DNA of 64,000 nucleotides from CAZYTM01 sp964649725 (GCA_964649725.1 CAZYTM010000001.1:682001-746000); one strand, 5' to 3'; numbered from the stretch's first letter, positions 25,401 to 33,807 are shown. Numbers and translations: made by a program. Notes: generated from the letters alone by a model not told the origin.

Positions 25401-25509
25401 TTCACAACTGTTGACCCTCTATATCACCCCGGTGGTCTACTACTATATGGATCTGCTGCTGCATAAGGTGAGGCCGCGGAAGGCAATCGTGACGGCAGAT
25501 CTTTCATGA
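22423..25509 (+). CDS. RND multidrug efflux pump, HAE1/MdtB-C type
   Basis: This 1028-residue protein has the full RND layout: TM1 at the N-terminus (FIRRPIMTSLVMIAIFIFGV), a periplasmic porter domain, TM2-6, a second porter domain and TM8-12. In TM4 the proton-relay aspartates are visible in VGFVVDDAIVMLENIVRH. The C-terminal half has GIVKKNAIMMIDFA and RFRPIMMTTMAALMG. The sequence pattern is the hydrophobe/amphiphile (HAE1) branch, nearest MdtB/MdtC, rather than the metal (HME) branch. It uses the proton gradient to export drugs or amphiphiles. A TolC-type partner must be encoded elsewhere. Confidence 0.95.
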   Translation: MNIADIFIRRPIMTSLVMIAIFIFGVASYRRLPVNDLPNVDFPTIQVNANLPGANPDTMAAAVATPLENQLSTIAGVDSMTSTNGVGTTRITLQFNLDRDIDAAAQDVQAAISLAIRSLPKNMPTPPSFRKVNPADQPVLYLALSSPTLPLSAVDEYAQTLIARRISTITGVAQVNVHGSQKYAVRAQLDPKALASRQIGIDEVATAIDATNVNLPTGVLDGTKQAFTIEANGQLFKASAYRQMVVAYRDGSPVRLEELGRVIDSVENTKTASWYNDTRAIVLTVQRQPGTNTIEVVDSVKKLLPTFRSQMPAAVDLNVLYDRSLLIRESMHDVKFTLILTICLVIMVIFLFLRNLSATIIPSLAVPMSIVGTFTVMQLLGFSLNNISMMALTLAVGFVVDDAIVMLENIVRHMEKGESAMEAAFKGSKEISFTILSMTISLVAVFIPVLFMGGILGRLLNEFAITISAAILVSFIVSVTLTPMLCSRFLKPHEAREHGRLFLMMERFFDGMLHLYDRSLKQVLLYRRTTMVMTILITLLTGWLFTRVPMGFLPTEDTGRINADTETAQGTSFADMKLHQEAVAAIIAKDPNIDGFMSAIGGNSGSNTGRFFIRLKPRSERKLSADEVIQELRPKLAKVVGIRTFLKNVPSIQIGGTSSKSQYQFTLQGQDTDELYRSAIDFETKLRELPELQDVTSDLQISNPQIHVEINRDKVAALGLTVMQVEDALAYAYGSRQVSSIFAPTNQYQVILELDPLYQGDPTSLGMLYIHAKTEQLVPLETIATISKTIGPLAVNHLGQLPAVTISFNLRPGVALGDAMKLVDRLADSSLPQTVSTSFQGTAQAFKSSFSGLWMLLAMAIFVIYVVLGVLYESYIHPITILSGLPAAGFGALITLLLFKCDLNIYGFVGIIMLIGIVKKNAIMMIDFALVAEREEGKSPLEAIYEGAIVRFRPIMMTTMAALMGTLPIAIGLGAGGESRQPLGLAVVGGLLTSQLLTLYITPVVYYYMDLLLHKVRPRKAIVTADLS

Positions 25510-25553
25510 TGCATCTCAAGCTTATCTCTTAAGAGTTGTCGAACAATCTGGGA

Positions 25554-26291
25554 TTAGACCAAAAGCAGCTTGATTCCGGCAATGACCAGTACAAACGAAA
25601 GCAGCCTGACGATCCCTGCTACAGGGAGTCGCTGGCTGCCGAGCAGTGCGCCGATAATGCCGCCGGCAAGGGCTGTCAAGGCCAGGCAGGGGATATAGGA
25701 AGGGATAGCATCAATACTGCGGAGATGCCCCAACAGGCCGGCAATCGAATTGGCCAGGATGAAGAGCGCCGAAACTGCTGCCACCTCACGGGCCTGCCCC
25801 CAGTGGGCCAGCAGGAGAATAGGACTGAGGAAGATACCGCCACCCACCCCGGTAAGACCGGATAATAGCCCGAGCAGGGCACCAATCAACAATGCCAGTG
25901 ATAACGGTATTCTTCTGTTTTGGTAGTTGTCGCTTGCAGTATGTGAGATGAGGCGATAGGCGGAGAATAGCAGCACTACCCCGATGATTGGACGGTAGAG
26001 ATGAGGGGGGAGGTTGAGATAGCCGCCGATGAAGCTGGCCGGGATGGATGTGACTGCGAACGGCCAGAAGAGTCGCCAGGAGAAATGACCGGCGCGGGCG
26101 AAAAAGAGGGTTGCAATGCTGGCTACCAGGATGTTCAGCACAAGCGCAGTCGGTTTCAGTACGGCCGGAGTAACGCTGCAGAGCGCCATCACCGCCAGGT
26201 AGCCGGACGCTCCACCATGGCCGACACTGGCGTAAAGAAGTGCTATCAGAAAGATGGCACAGGAGAGTATCAGTAGCAGAGATATGCTCAA
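25554..26291 (-). CDS. TauE/SafE family sulfite/organosulfur exporter-like permease
   Basis: This 245-residue membrane protein has about eight hydrophobic segments and the TauE/SafE pattern: an N-terminal half with ASVGHGGASGYLAVMAL and an internal repeat with GLLSGLTGVGGGIFLSPIL. Members move small sulfur oxyanions or organosulfur anions across the inner membrane; the substrate here is not shown. It converges on the RND gene and sits downstream of moeA on the same strand with a 93-base gap. A link to the sulfur-oxyanion-type reductase nearby is tempting but unproven. Confidence 0.88.
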   Translation of the reverse strand: MSISLLLILSCAIFLIALLYASVGHGGASGYLAVMALCSVTPAVLKPTALVLNILVASIATLFFARAGHFSWRLFWPFAVTSIPASFIGGYLNLPPHLYRPIIGVVLLFSAYRLISHTASDNYQNRRIPLSLALLIGALLGLLSGLTGVGGGIFLSPILLLAHWGQAREVAAVSALFILANSIAGLLGHLRSIDAIPSYIPCLALTALAGGIIGALLGSQRLPVAGIVRLLSFVLVIAGIKLLLV

Positions 26292-26384
26292 GCAGGCACC
26301 TTTTCCCAGGAGGTGGAGTAGCGCTGGCGATTGCTGCGGTGATTGCCAGACAGCCGCTCATGTAGGTCAATCAGAGCTATTCTG

Positions 26385-27593
26385 TTAAATACCATTTTCA
26401 AATTCCCTGTCGAGCAGAGCGACACTCACCTCTTCACCTGCGGCAAGGCTCGATTCTGCTTCAATCTGCAGCAGGCCGTTCGCAGCGGTGAGTGACGAGA
26501 TGCGGGCCGAGCTCTGGTTGCCGGTGGAGTTTACCTGATAGCGACCATCGCGCAGTTCCACCAGTACCCTGACCAGATGCGGGCGACTCCCCCTGTTTTG
26601 CAGCGGTTCAGTCAAAACTGCTCTGATCTGGGGGCGGAAGATACCACCATGGCCAAGCATTTTACGTAAAACCGGCCGGGTGAATATCTCGAACGAGACC
26701 ATGGCCGCTACCGGGTTGCCCGGGAGGGCAAAAATCGGTTTCCCCTGTAAGAGTGCATAGGCAAGCGGTTTCCCCGGCTTCATATCCACCTTCCAGAAGA
26801 GGATATCCCCCCCCATGGAGGTGATCGCCTCTTTCACGCAGTCCCGGTCGCCGACCGAAACCCCACCGGTGGTGACTAGCAGGTCGTATTGCATACCAGC
26901 CTTGATCATCTGGCGGGTCGTCTCCCCATCGTCACTGGCAATCCCCAGCATGACCGGTTCCCCCCCTGCTTCGAGGACCTGCGCGGCAATAGTGAAGCTG
27001 TTGCTGTTATACAGTTTCCCCTTGCCGAGAGGGGTCCCAGGCATCATCAGTTCATCGCCGGTGGCGAGTATCCCGACCCTGGGGGGGCGTATTACCGGCA
27101 CTGTTGTCCTGCCAAAGGAGGTGAGCATGCCGATCTCCTGGGGGCGGAGCAGGGTGCCGGCAGCGATGGCCAGCGCACCGGCGCGGATATCTTCCCCCTG
27201 TTTTCTGATGTGGTTCCCCGCTCTGCTCGTGTTGCAGAGGCGGATGCCGGTGCCGGTCAGCTCGGTCTCCTCGATCGGTACCACCGTGTCGCAGCCGGCC
27301 GGGACTGGCGCACCGGTCATGATCTTCACCGCTTCGCCGGCTGCAATCGGAATGCTCGCCTCGCCACCGGCCGGGAGAAAGCCGACCACCTCCAGCGAAT
27401 CCCCATTCAGAGTCGCATGGCAGTACGCATAACCGTCCATGGCCGAGTTATCGGCACCAGGGATATCCCAGGGGGCATGGATGTCGCTACTGACGATCCG
27501 TCCCAACCCCTGCAACAGCGTTACTTCCTCTGCCGGGAGAGCAACGATATTCTGCAGGATCAGCTGTTGTGCGGCATTGATAGTTATCATCAA
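26385..27593 (-). CDS. moeA: Molybdopterin molybdenumtransferase MoeA
   Basis: This 402-residue enzyme inserts molybdate into adenylylated molybdopterin. It shows the MoeA N-terminal region (DIPGADNSAMDGYA), the second domain with GDTVVPIEE-like text (CDTVVPIEETEL), and the MogA-like domain with GILATGDELMMPG, LVTTGGVSVGDRDCVKEA and ALPGNPVAAMVSFEIF. A C-terminal beta-barrel domain follows. GGAGGG lies 4 bases before the first ATG. It is the last gene of the mobA-mobB-modE-like-moeA unit, 15 bases after the regulator gene. Confidence 0.96.
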   Translation of the reverse strand: MMITINAAQQLILQNIVALPAEEVTLLQGLGRIVSSDIHAPWDIPGADNSAMDGYAYCHATLNGDSLEVVGFLPAGGEASIPIAAGEAVKIMTGAPVPAGCDTVVPIEETELTGTGIRLCNTSRAGNHIRKQGEDIRAGALAIAAGTLLRPQEIGMLTSFGRTTVPVIRPPRVGILATGDELMMPGTPLGKGKLYNSNSFTIAAQVLEAGGEPVMLGIASDDGETTRQMIKAGMQYDLLVTTGGVSVGDRDCVKEAITSMGGDILFWKVDMKPGKPLAYALLQGKPIFALPGNPVAAMVSFEIFTRPVLRKMLGHGGIFRPQIRAVLTEPLQNRGSRPHLVRVLVELRDGRYQVNSTGNQSSARISSLTAANGLLQIEAESSLAAGEEVSVALLDREFENGI

Positions 27594-27608
27594 ACCCTCC
27601 AGACAAAT

Positions 27609-27959
27609 TTAACCGGCAAGGTCACTGAATTTTCGATCCACCATCTCGTTCAGGCCACTCTGCAGAGTATCGAACTTCTCCAAAAGGGCAATGGCCTGAG
27701 GCGACAGGGTAGAGGTCCCTCCGTTGCTGCCACCCTTCAGGCGGCTGACCAGACAGATGCCGAGCCGCTTCTCCATACTGTCGATATAGGTCCAGGCCTT
27801 GCGGTAGGGGATCCCCATCTCCCGGGCGGCAGCGTTGATGGAACCATGTCGTTCGATCAGCCGGAGTAGCTGCTCCCGCCCCTGGCCAAAGACCGGCTCG
27901 CCATCGAGTTCCAGCCATACCTTGGAGCGGACCTGCAATCTGGCGAAGAGTCCGTTCAT
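27609..27959 (-). CDS. ModE N-terminal-type regulator (HTH only)
   Basis: This 116-residue protein is a LysR-like winged helix of the ModE N-terminal family, with EQLLRLIERHGSINAAAREM, the recognition region PYRKAWTYIDSMEKRLG and the wing RLKGGSNGGTSTLSPQA. It lacks the molbindin (MOP) domains that bind molybdate in full ModE, so it must sense metal through a partner, or not at all. Its ATG overlaps the mobB stop (ATGA). It probably regulates molybdenum genes such as this operon or the reductase and tup genes across the divergent intergenic region. Confidence 0.88.
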   Translation of the reverse strand: MNGLFARLQVRSKVWLELDGEPVFGQGREQLLRLIERHGSINAAAREMGIPYRKAWTYIDSMEKRLGICLVSRLKGGSNGGTSTLSPQAIALLEKFDTLQSGLNEMVDRKFSDLAG

Positions 27960-28459
27960 CGCAGCAACCTCCTTTCGATGAAATCAGCAATTGCCCTGGC
28001 ATCGTTGATATCGAGCAGCGGTACATCAAGTGGCAACTCCTCATCGCTGGCCACTGCCAGCAGGGTCGGGTCGTTCTCCTCGCCGCGGCAGAGGAGGGTG
28101 CTGCTCCTTTCTCGGCGATGCAGTTCTATCTTCGGCATGGAGCTCTTCTTGAACCCCTCGGTCAGGACGATATCCATGTCGCTGAAATAGTTCTCCAGCA
28201 ACTCCTCGATGGGTGGTGCGGCTGAATGTCTCTTTACCATGGCCAGCTTTTCCGGCGAGGATATCAGCATGGTATCGGCTCCCGCTGCAGTCAGTCGGTG
28301 GCTGTCCTTCCCCGGATGGTCGATGTCGAAGCGGTGGGCATCGTGCTTGATCACCCCGACCTGGTAGCCACGCTCCTTGAGGAGGGGGATCACCTTCTCC
28401 AGCAGGGTGGTCTTGCCGGTACCCGATTTCGCTACGAATGAGACCGCTTTGATGGTCAT
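27956..28459 (-). CDS. mobB: Molybdopterin-guanine dinucleotide biosynthesis protein MobB
   Basis: This 167-residue GTP-binding protein has a P-loop, AKSGTGKTTLLEKVIPLL, followed by GYQVGVIKHDAHRFDID and DSHRLTAAGADTMLISSP, all typical of MobB. It assists MobA in building the bis-MGD cofactor. I start it at the ATG at 28459, where the family's beta strand (IKAVSFVAKS) begins; longer open frame upstream overlaps mobA and is not protein-like. It begins 4 bases after the mobA stop and overlaps the regulator gene at its end. Confidence 0.94.
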   Translation of the reverse strand: MTIKAVSFVAKSGTGKTTLLEKVIPLLKERGYQVGVIKHDAHRFDIDHPGKDSHRLTAAGADTMLISSPEKLAMVKRHSAAPPIEELLENYFSDMDIVLTEGFKKSSMPKIELHRRERSSTLLCRGEENDPTLLAVASDEELPLDVPLLDINDARAIADFIERRLLR

Positions 28460-28463
28460 CAGA

Positions 28464-29054
28464 TCACTCCTTCCCCAGCAGGGCATAATCCTCGGGGGTA
28501 TTGAGGTTGAGAAAAGAGTTACCGCTCCGCTCCAGCGTGGCAAGCTCGTCTGTCGCCACCTCCCTGACCCTGAGCTGTGGATAGTAGCCGAAGGCGCAGC
28601 AGTTGCCACTCTCCAGATAGCTCTTGACCGGTTCCAGGCAGGCTTTGCTGTATAGGGCAAAGAGAGGCTCGTAGCCATGGGGGAGTACCGGCACCACGAC
28701 ATCGAACCCCTGGCGGAGGGAGCAGAGATAGTTGAGGATGGCGCTGTTAGGAAAGGGGAGATCGCAGGAACTCACAAAGATATAATCTGTCGTTGCATGG
28801 TATAGCCCGGTATAGATCCCCCCCAGCGGGCTGCCGGGGTAGATGTCGGGGAGGAGCTTTAGATTGTAAGGGGTGAAGCGTTCGGGACGGTCCCCGGCCA
28901 GCAGCAGCTGGCTGAAGTTGGTCCTGAATAGCGTCAGCACCCGCTCAAAGAGCGGCCGGCCGGCAATTTTCAGGAACGCCTTGTCCTGACCCATGCGGCG
29001 ACTTTTCCCCCCCACCAGGATCAAGCCTGTTATCTCCTCGTGCATGTTACTCAT
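28464..29054 (-). CDS. mobA: Molybdenum cofactor guanylyltransferase MobA
   Basis: This 196-residue nucleotidyltransferase joins GMP from GTP to molybdopterin. The GTP-binding start, LILVGGKSRRMGQDKAFLKI, is diagnostic. It is followed by DIYPGSPLGGIYTGL, the metal-site region SSCDLPF, and PVLPHGYEPLFALYSK. ATG 29054 (or 29045) fits the family start; the longer frame to 29156 is not conserved in character. It heads the leftward Moco operon, divergent from the cytochrome/reductase operon. Confidence 0.94.
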   Translation of the reverse strand: MSNMHEEITGLILVGGKSRRMGQDKAFLKIAGRPLFERVLTLFRTNFSQLLLAGDRPERFTPYNLKLLPDIYPGSPLGGIYTGLYHATTDYIFVSSCDLPFPNSAILNYLCSLRQGFDVVVPVLPHGYEPLFALYSKACLEPVKSYLESGNCCAFGYYPQLRVREVATDELATLERSGNSFLNLNTPEDYALLGKE

Positions 29055-29404
29055 GACAAATTTACCTGCTGTCCCAGAGATGAAAGGGTAGAGGCGATTC
29101 GGACTGTTTTCCTTATAACAAAATCGCATAACGAAAGCCAACCAATAATTACGCATGCGGGCTTTTATAGCGGCAAGTCTGTAAGAATTATGACCACTAG
29201 ATTTTTAATATTTAATTAAAAAATTACCTTGATAACGATACTTGTGAAGAGTTATAATCTCATACCCTTTGCAGGGCTTGCTATGTGGGAGTTACCCCCC
29301 CCCAATTAAGTTTTACAGGTAAGAAGAGCTGCTACAGACCCTGCTGATAGAGTATATCAATAACAGCCACGTACAAGGATGTAAACGTACGAGGAGGATG
29401 GGGC
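29055..29404 (+). promoter_or_regulatory. Divergent intergenic region with promoter of the reductase operon
   Basis: TTGATA at 29229-29234 and TATAAT at 29253-29258, 18 bases apart, form a strong plus-strand promoter. It gives a leader of about 140 bases before the cytochrome gene. The leader contains a run of ten C within a C/A-rich patch (29295-29305) and two ACGTAC copies (29370s-29390) close to the AGGAGG ribosome site. No gene is seen. A ModE-type operator is possible, but I cannot define one. Confidence 0.65.
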
Positions 29405-29710
29405 ATGAAAAGTCTTATTTATACGGTTTTGCTGTTGTCGTTTGTTGCTTTCACTGCCTGCAGTACTCCCCAACCATATGGGCATGGCGATGTGGTGGTT
29501 GGCAAGAAGACCCTGTTTCGACATTTTACCAATAACATGAAAAAGCTTGATTGTACCGAGTGTCATGATAAGCTCTACACCAATGCCAAGCAGCATAAAA
29601 AGTGCAAGATGGAGCAGGTGATCGCCGGGGAGTCCTGCGGTACCTGCCATAACGGCAAGCGGGCCTTCTCGGTGACCGGTAACTGCACCAAGTGTCACAA
29701 GAAACAATAA
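29405..29710 (+). CDS. Triheme c-type cytochrome lipoprotein (c7/c3-like)
   Basis: This 101-residue protein has a signal peptide ending in a lipobox-like FTACS, then three CxxCH heme-binding motifs, CTECH, CGTCH and CTKCH, in the last 50 residues. Additional histidines (HF near residue 40, QHKKC) could be distal ligands, as in cytochrome c7. AGGAGG lies 7 bases before the ATG. It probably hands electrons to the periplasmic Fe-S/molybdenum reductase encoded directly downstream, taking the place of a membrane quinol-oxidising subunit. Confidence 0.92.
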   Translation: MKSLIYTVLLLSFVAFTACSTPQPYGHGDVVVGKKTLFRHFTNNMKKLDCTECHDKLYTNAKQHKKCKMEQVIAGESCGTCHNGKRAFSVTGNCTKCHKKQ

Positions 29711-29749
29711 ATTGAATTGCCTCTATCCACTGCTGAAAGGAGTTGCTAG

Positions 29750-30523
29750 ATGACCGATATCCTTGTCACTATGCAGCAGGACCTGGAACGGGCCCTGACG
29801 AGAAAGCCGGAAGAGCGCCGCTGGGCGATGCTGATCGACCTGCGCAAGTGCGTCGGTTGTCATGCCTGCACCATCGCCTGCATTTCGGAGAACAAGCTAC
29901 CGCCGCAGATGAAGTACCGTCCGGTCTTCGAATACGAGCAGGGGAGCTACCCGCAGGTCTCCCGTACCTTCCTCCCCAAACCATGCATGCAGTGCGATAC
30001 CCCACCATGTGTGGAGTCCTGCCCGGTAAAGGGTGCAGACGGCGCGACCTGGAAGGAGAGCGCCGGGATTGGCACCGGAATAACAATGATGAATTACGAC
30101 CAGTGTATCGGTTGTAAAAAGTGTATCCCGGCTTGCCCCTATGAATCCCGCACCATCGACAATAACAGTTTCCATGGTGCAGGGACACCGGCACTGCAGA
30201 AATATGAGCTCATACCCTCCTTTGAATATGGCAAACGCTGGCCGCGCAACCCGGAGAAGAATGTCTTGAAGGGGGTCGCGCGGAAGTGTCACTTCTGTCT
30301 CCATCGTCTGACCAATGGCATGCTGCCGCAGTGTATCAGCACCTGTATCGGCAGGGCCGGTTATTTCGGCGACGAGAACGACCCGAAAAGCCTGGTGGCG
30401 ACGCTGAAAAAAGCGAACAAGATACAGCTGCTCAGGGATGGCAAGGACAAGAATGGCAAGGATACCGCACCGCGGGTCTACTATGTTGCCAATGAAAAGC
30501 TGGGGGTGCTTTATGGCAAGTAA
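29750..30523 (+). CDS. Four-cluster Fe-S subunit of the molybdopterin reductase (TtrB/DmsB type)
   Basis: This 257-residue protein has the four ferredoxin-type Cys groups of DmsB/TtrB/PhsB electron-transfer subunits: CVGCHACTIAC, CMQCDTPPCVESCPV, CIGCKKCIPACPY and CHFCLHRL...CISTC. It would carry electrons to the catalytic subunit. No signal peptide is visible, so it is presumably exported with the Tat-tagged catalytic subunit. Its 3' end overlaps the catalytic gene by 11 bases, implying tight coupling. An NrfD-type membrane anchor, usual in such complexes, is not encoded next to it. Confidence 0.93.
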   Translation: MTDILVTMQQDLERALTRKPEERRWAMLIDLRKCVGCHACTIACISENKLPPQMKYRPVFEYEQGSYPQVSRTFLPKPCMQCDTPPCVESCPVKGADGATWKESAGIGTGITMMNYDQCIGCKKCIPACPYESRTIDNNSFHGAGTPALQKYELIPSFEYGKRWPRNPEKNVLKGVARKCHFCLHRLTNGMLPQCISTCIGRAGYFGDENDPKSLVATLKKANKIQLLRDGKDKNGKDTAPRVYYVANEKLGVLYGK

Positions 30524-33500
30524 TGGTAAAAAAGGGGTTACCCGCCGTGAATTTATGAAAAGATCGGCAATAGTCGGCTGCGGGGCACTGGTCGCCTCCC
30601 AGCTCGATTTTGCCCGCGGACTGATAGCCCGGGTCGAAGCTGGTGAGCTGACCAAGGCCGAGGCGTACGAACTGATGAAGGCCGAGAACATCCTCTATAC
30701 CGTCTGTCTCAATTGCAACACCGGTTGCGGCATCAAGGTGAAGATTCTGGATGGCGTGGCAGTGAAGATCGACGGCAACCCCTGGAACCCGTTCTCACTA
30801 CACCCCCATCTGGAGATGAAAGAGACCCCTGAAACAGCTGCCAGAGTCGATGCCGGGCTCTGCCCCAAGGGGCAGGCAAGTCATCAGGGTGCCTATGACC
30901 CGTACCGGATCACCAGGGTGCTGAAAAGGGCTGGCAAGCGTGGCGAGAACCGTTGGCAGAGTATCCCCTTTGACCAGGCAGTGACTGAGATAGTGGCTGG
31001 CGGGCTGCTTTTCAAGCATGTCGCTGGCGAAGAGAAACGTCAGGTGACCGGTCTGAAGGAGCTCTATGCACTGCAGGACAATAAAGTGTTCGAGGAGATG
31101 GGGAAAGATATCGCTGCTTTGCGGAAGAAGAAACCGGAGGAGCGGCAGAAAGCGATCGACGAGTTCAAGACCAAACATGCTACCAACCTGGGGGTGCTGA
31201 TCGACCCGGACCACCCCGACTTCGGCCCTAAGAACAACCAGTTCGTCTATTTCTGGGGGCGGAAGAAAGGGGGTCGTTCCAACTTTGCCGCGGCTTTTAC
31301 CGGCGCCTTTGGCACGGCCAATACCCATGGTCACACCACGGTCTGCCAGGGCTCACTCTACTTCGCCTGCAAGGCGATGAGCGAGCAGTACGTGGGGAAC
31401 TCCTTTAAGGATGGACAGAAGTTCTACTGGCAGGCTGACCAGGAGAATAGTGAGTATATCCTCTTTGTCGGCGCCAATCTCTTTGACGGCAACTACGGTC
31501 CGACCAACCGGGCGATGCGGATCACCCCCCGGCTTGCCGACGGCAAGCTGAAGATGACGGTACTCGACCCCCGCTTTACCAAGCTGGCCAGTAAAGCGCA
31601 GCGCTGGGTACCGAACCTCCCCGGCACAGATGCCGCCTTTGCCATGGGGATGACCCGTTGGATCCTGGAGAACAAGAGATATGACGCCAAATATCTCGCC
31701 AACTGCAACAAGGCCGCTGCCGCTGCCGACAAGGAGGCGACCTGGAGTAATGCCGCCTGGCTGGTGAAGCTGGACAAGGAGGGTAAACCGGGGAAATTCC
31801 TCCGTGCCCACGAGATCGGCCTGAAGGATAAGGAGACCCGCAAGGACAAGGATGGCAAAGAGTTTGATTTCGAATACCTGGTAGCGCTGGTGAATGGCCA
31901 GCCAGCAGCCTTTGACCCTAATGACGATAAAAACGGGGTGAAAGGGGAGCTCTTTGTCACTACCGAACTGAAGGATAAAGAGGGTAAACCTCTCAAGGTG
32001 AAGTCGGGCCTGCAGCTGATGCTGGAGACGGCTCAGGAGAAGAGCATCGCCCAGTATGCCGAGATCTGCGGTATCGACGCCAAGGTGATCGAAGAGGTGG
32101 CCAAGGAGTTCACCTCCTACGGCAAGAAGGCATGCGTCGATATGCACCGGGGGCCGGCACAGCATACCAACGGTTTTTACACCATTGCGGCGTTGATGAA
32201 CCTGAACCTGCTGGTCGGTAACTTCGACTGGAAGGGGGGGATGATAGCCGCTTCCACCTATAACACTGATGGCACCAGCAGCGCGACGGAGAAGCAGCCG
32301 TTCAACTTCAAGAAGATAGGTCCCAAGGGGCTGAAAACGTTCGGCACCTCGATCATCCGCCATGATATCAAGTACGAGGAGTCATCACTCTTCAAGGGGA
32401 AAGAGTCCTACCCGGCGAAACGGAACTGGTGGCCACTCTCCTCCGACATCTACGAGGAGATCCTCCCCTCTATCGCCGATGCCTATCCATACCAGGCCAA
32501 GATCGTTTTCTCCTATATGGGGGCACCGACCTATTCGTTGCCGGCCGGGCAGACCAATATGGAGGCGCTTACCAATCTGGAAAAGCTGCCGCTCTATATC
32601 GCCAGCGACATCCTGATCGGACCTACCTCCATGTATGCCGATTACATCATTCCGGATCTCCACTATCTGGAGCGGTGGGAGTTTCAGGGGTCTCACCCGA
32701 ACATGCCGGTCCGGGTCCAGCCGGTGAGGCAGCCGGTGATAGCCTCCCTGAACGAGGTGGTGACGGTCTTTGGCCAGCAACAGCCTATTTCATACGAGAC
32801 TTTCTGGCTCGCCCTGGCAGAAAAACTTGGGCTGAAAGGTTTTGGCAAGGATGGTTTCGGCGCTGGCCAGGATTTCAGCCGGCCGGACGACTTTTACATC
32901 CGGATGGTTGCCAATATCGCCATGGACCGGAAGGAACCGGTGGCCGATGCCAGTCAGGCAGAACTGGAGCTCTTCCTCAAGTCACGGCGCCATCTGCCGA
33001 AAAATGTCTTCGATCCGGAGCGTTGGCAGAAGATAGCCGGTGCTGCCTGGCCCAAGGTGGTGACAGTGCTCAACCGGGGTGGCCGGTTCGACACCCAGGC
33101 CGCAACCTACAAGGGTGACCAGGTGGCCAACAAGTACGGCAAACAGATCAATCTCTATCAAGAGAAGACTGCCGGCTGCAAGGACGCCTTCACCGGCAAA
33201 TCGTTCTACGGTATGGCCCGTTATGTGCCGATTACTGACACTCTTGGCAATGACATGAAAAAGCTGAGCGAGGGGTATGACCTGCATCTTATTACCCAGC
33301 GGGATGTCCGTCACACCAAGGCGCGGACCATCACCATGCCGTACCTGACCGACAGCATGCCGGAAAACGCCATAATCATCCATAGCAGCGATGCCAGGAA
33401 GATCGGGGTGAAGACCGGTGACCAGGTCAAGGTGGTTTCAGCAACTAACCCGGATGGCATCTGGGATCTGCAGAACGGCACCAAAAAACCGATGCTCGGC

Positions 33501-33752
33501 AAGGTCGAGGTGACCGAGACGATCCGCCCCGGAATCGTCACCTTTACCCTCGGTCATGGCCATTGGGATTCAGGGGCTGAAGATGTAACTATCGACGGCA
33601 AGGTCATCAAGGGGGACAAACGACGCGCCGCCGGGGTCCATGCCAATGCAGCGATGTGGATCGACCCCCACCTGAAGAACACCTGCATGATCGACAAGGT
33701 GGGTGGTAGTGTGTCGTTCTATGATACCAAGGTGAAGTTGATAAAAATATAG
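30513..33752 (+). CDS. Molybdopterin oxidoreductase catalytic subunit, tetrathionate reductase (TtrA/SrdA) type
   Basis: This 1079-residue protein begins with a Tat signal (TRREFMKRSAIVG), so it folds with cofactor before export to the periplasm. An N-terminal [4Fe-4S] site follows (CLNCNTGC, then CPKGQ), then GVLIDPDHPDFGPKNNQF, the region with HTTVCQGSLYF whose Cys is the likely Mo ligand, and a C-terminal dinucleotide-binding domain. The DPDHPDFGPKNNQ segment and the size point to the TtrA/SrdA branch. Likely substrates are tetrathionate or related sulfur/selenium oxyanions; the true substrate is not proven. I start at ATG 30513, which overlaps the Fe-S gene end; upstream residues are not signal-like. 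Tungsten instead of molybdenum is possible given tupABC nearby. Confidence 0.9.
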   Translation: MASNGKKGVTRREFMKRSAIVGCGALVASQLDFARGLIARVEAGELTKAEAYELMKAENILYTVCLNCNTGCGIKVKILDGVAVKIDGNPWNPFSLHPHLEMKETPETAARVDAGLCPKGQASHQGAYDPYRITRVLKRAGKRGENRWQSIPFDQAVTEIVAGGLLFKHVAGEEKRQVTGLKELYALQDNKVFEEMGKDIAALRKKKPEERQKAIDEFKTKHATNLGVLIDPDHPDFGPKNNQFVYFWGRKKGGRSNFAAAFTGAFGTANTHGHTTVCQGSLYFACKAMSEQYVGNSFKDGQKFYWQADQENSEYILFVGANLFDGNYGPTNRAMRITPRLADGKLKMTVLDPRFTKLASKAQRWVPNLPGTDAAFAMGMTRWILENKRYDAKYLANCNKAAAAADKEATWSNAAWLVKLDKEGKPGKFLRAHEIGLKDKETRKDKDGKEFDFEYLVALVNGQPAAFDPNDDKNGVKGELFVTTELKDKEGKPLKVKSGLQLMLETAQEKSIAQYAEICGIDAKVIEEVAKEFTSYGKKACVDMHRGPAQHTNGFYTIAALMNLNLLVGNFDWKGGMIAASTYNTDGTSSATEKQPFNFKKIGPKGLKTFGTSIIRHDIKYEESSLFKGKESYPAKRNWWPLSSDIYEEILPSIADAYPYQAKIVFSYMGAPTYSLPAGQTNMEALTNLEKLPLYIASDILIGPTSMYADYIIPDLHYLERWEFQGSHPNMPVRVQPVRQPVIASLNEVVTVFGQQQPISYETFWLALAEKLGLKGFGKDGFGAGQDFSRPDDFYIRMVANIAMDRKEPVADASQAELELFLKSRRHLPKNVFDPERWQKIAGAAWPKVVTVLNRGGRFDTQAATYKGDQVANKYGKQINLYQEKTAGCKDAFTGKSFYGMARYVPITDTLGNDMKKLSEGYDLHLITQRDVRHTKARTITMPYLTDSMPENAIIIHSSDARKIGVKTGDQVKVVSATNPDGIWDLQNGTKKPMLGKVEVTETIRPGIVTFTLGHGHWDSGAEDVTIDGKVIKGDKRRAAGVHANAAMWIDPHLKNTCMIDKVGGSVSFYDTKVKLIKI

Positions 33753-33780
33753 CTGGCAGCAGATGCATAATTGAACTTGA

Positions 33781-33807
33781 CGGGCTGCATTCACTGCAGC
33801 CCGTTTT
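33781..33807 (+). terminator. Intrinsic terminator of the reductase operon
   Basis: CGGGCTGCA and TGCAGCCCG form a perfect 9-bp stem with a 5-base loop, followed by TTTTA. It lies 30 bases after the reductase stop. Confidence 0.9.

Noticed and set aside
31353..32363. A 336-codon minus-strand frame inside the molybdopterin reductase gene
   Set aside because: Antisense shadow of a strongly conserved coding region; no domain and no start context.
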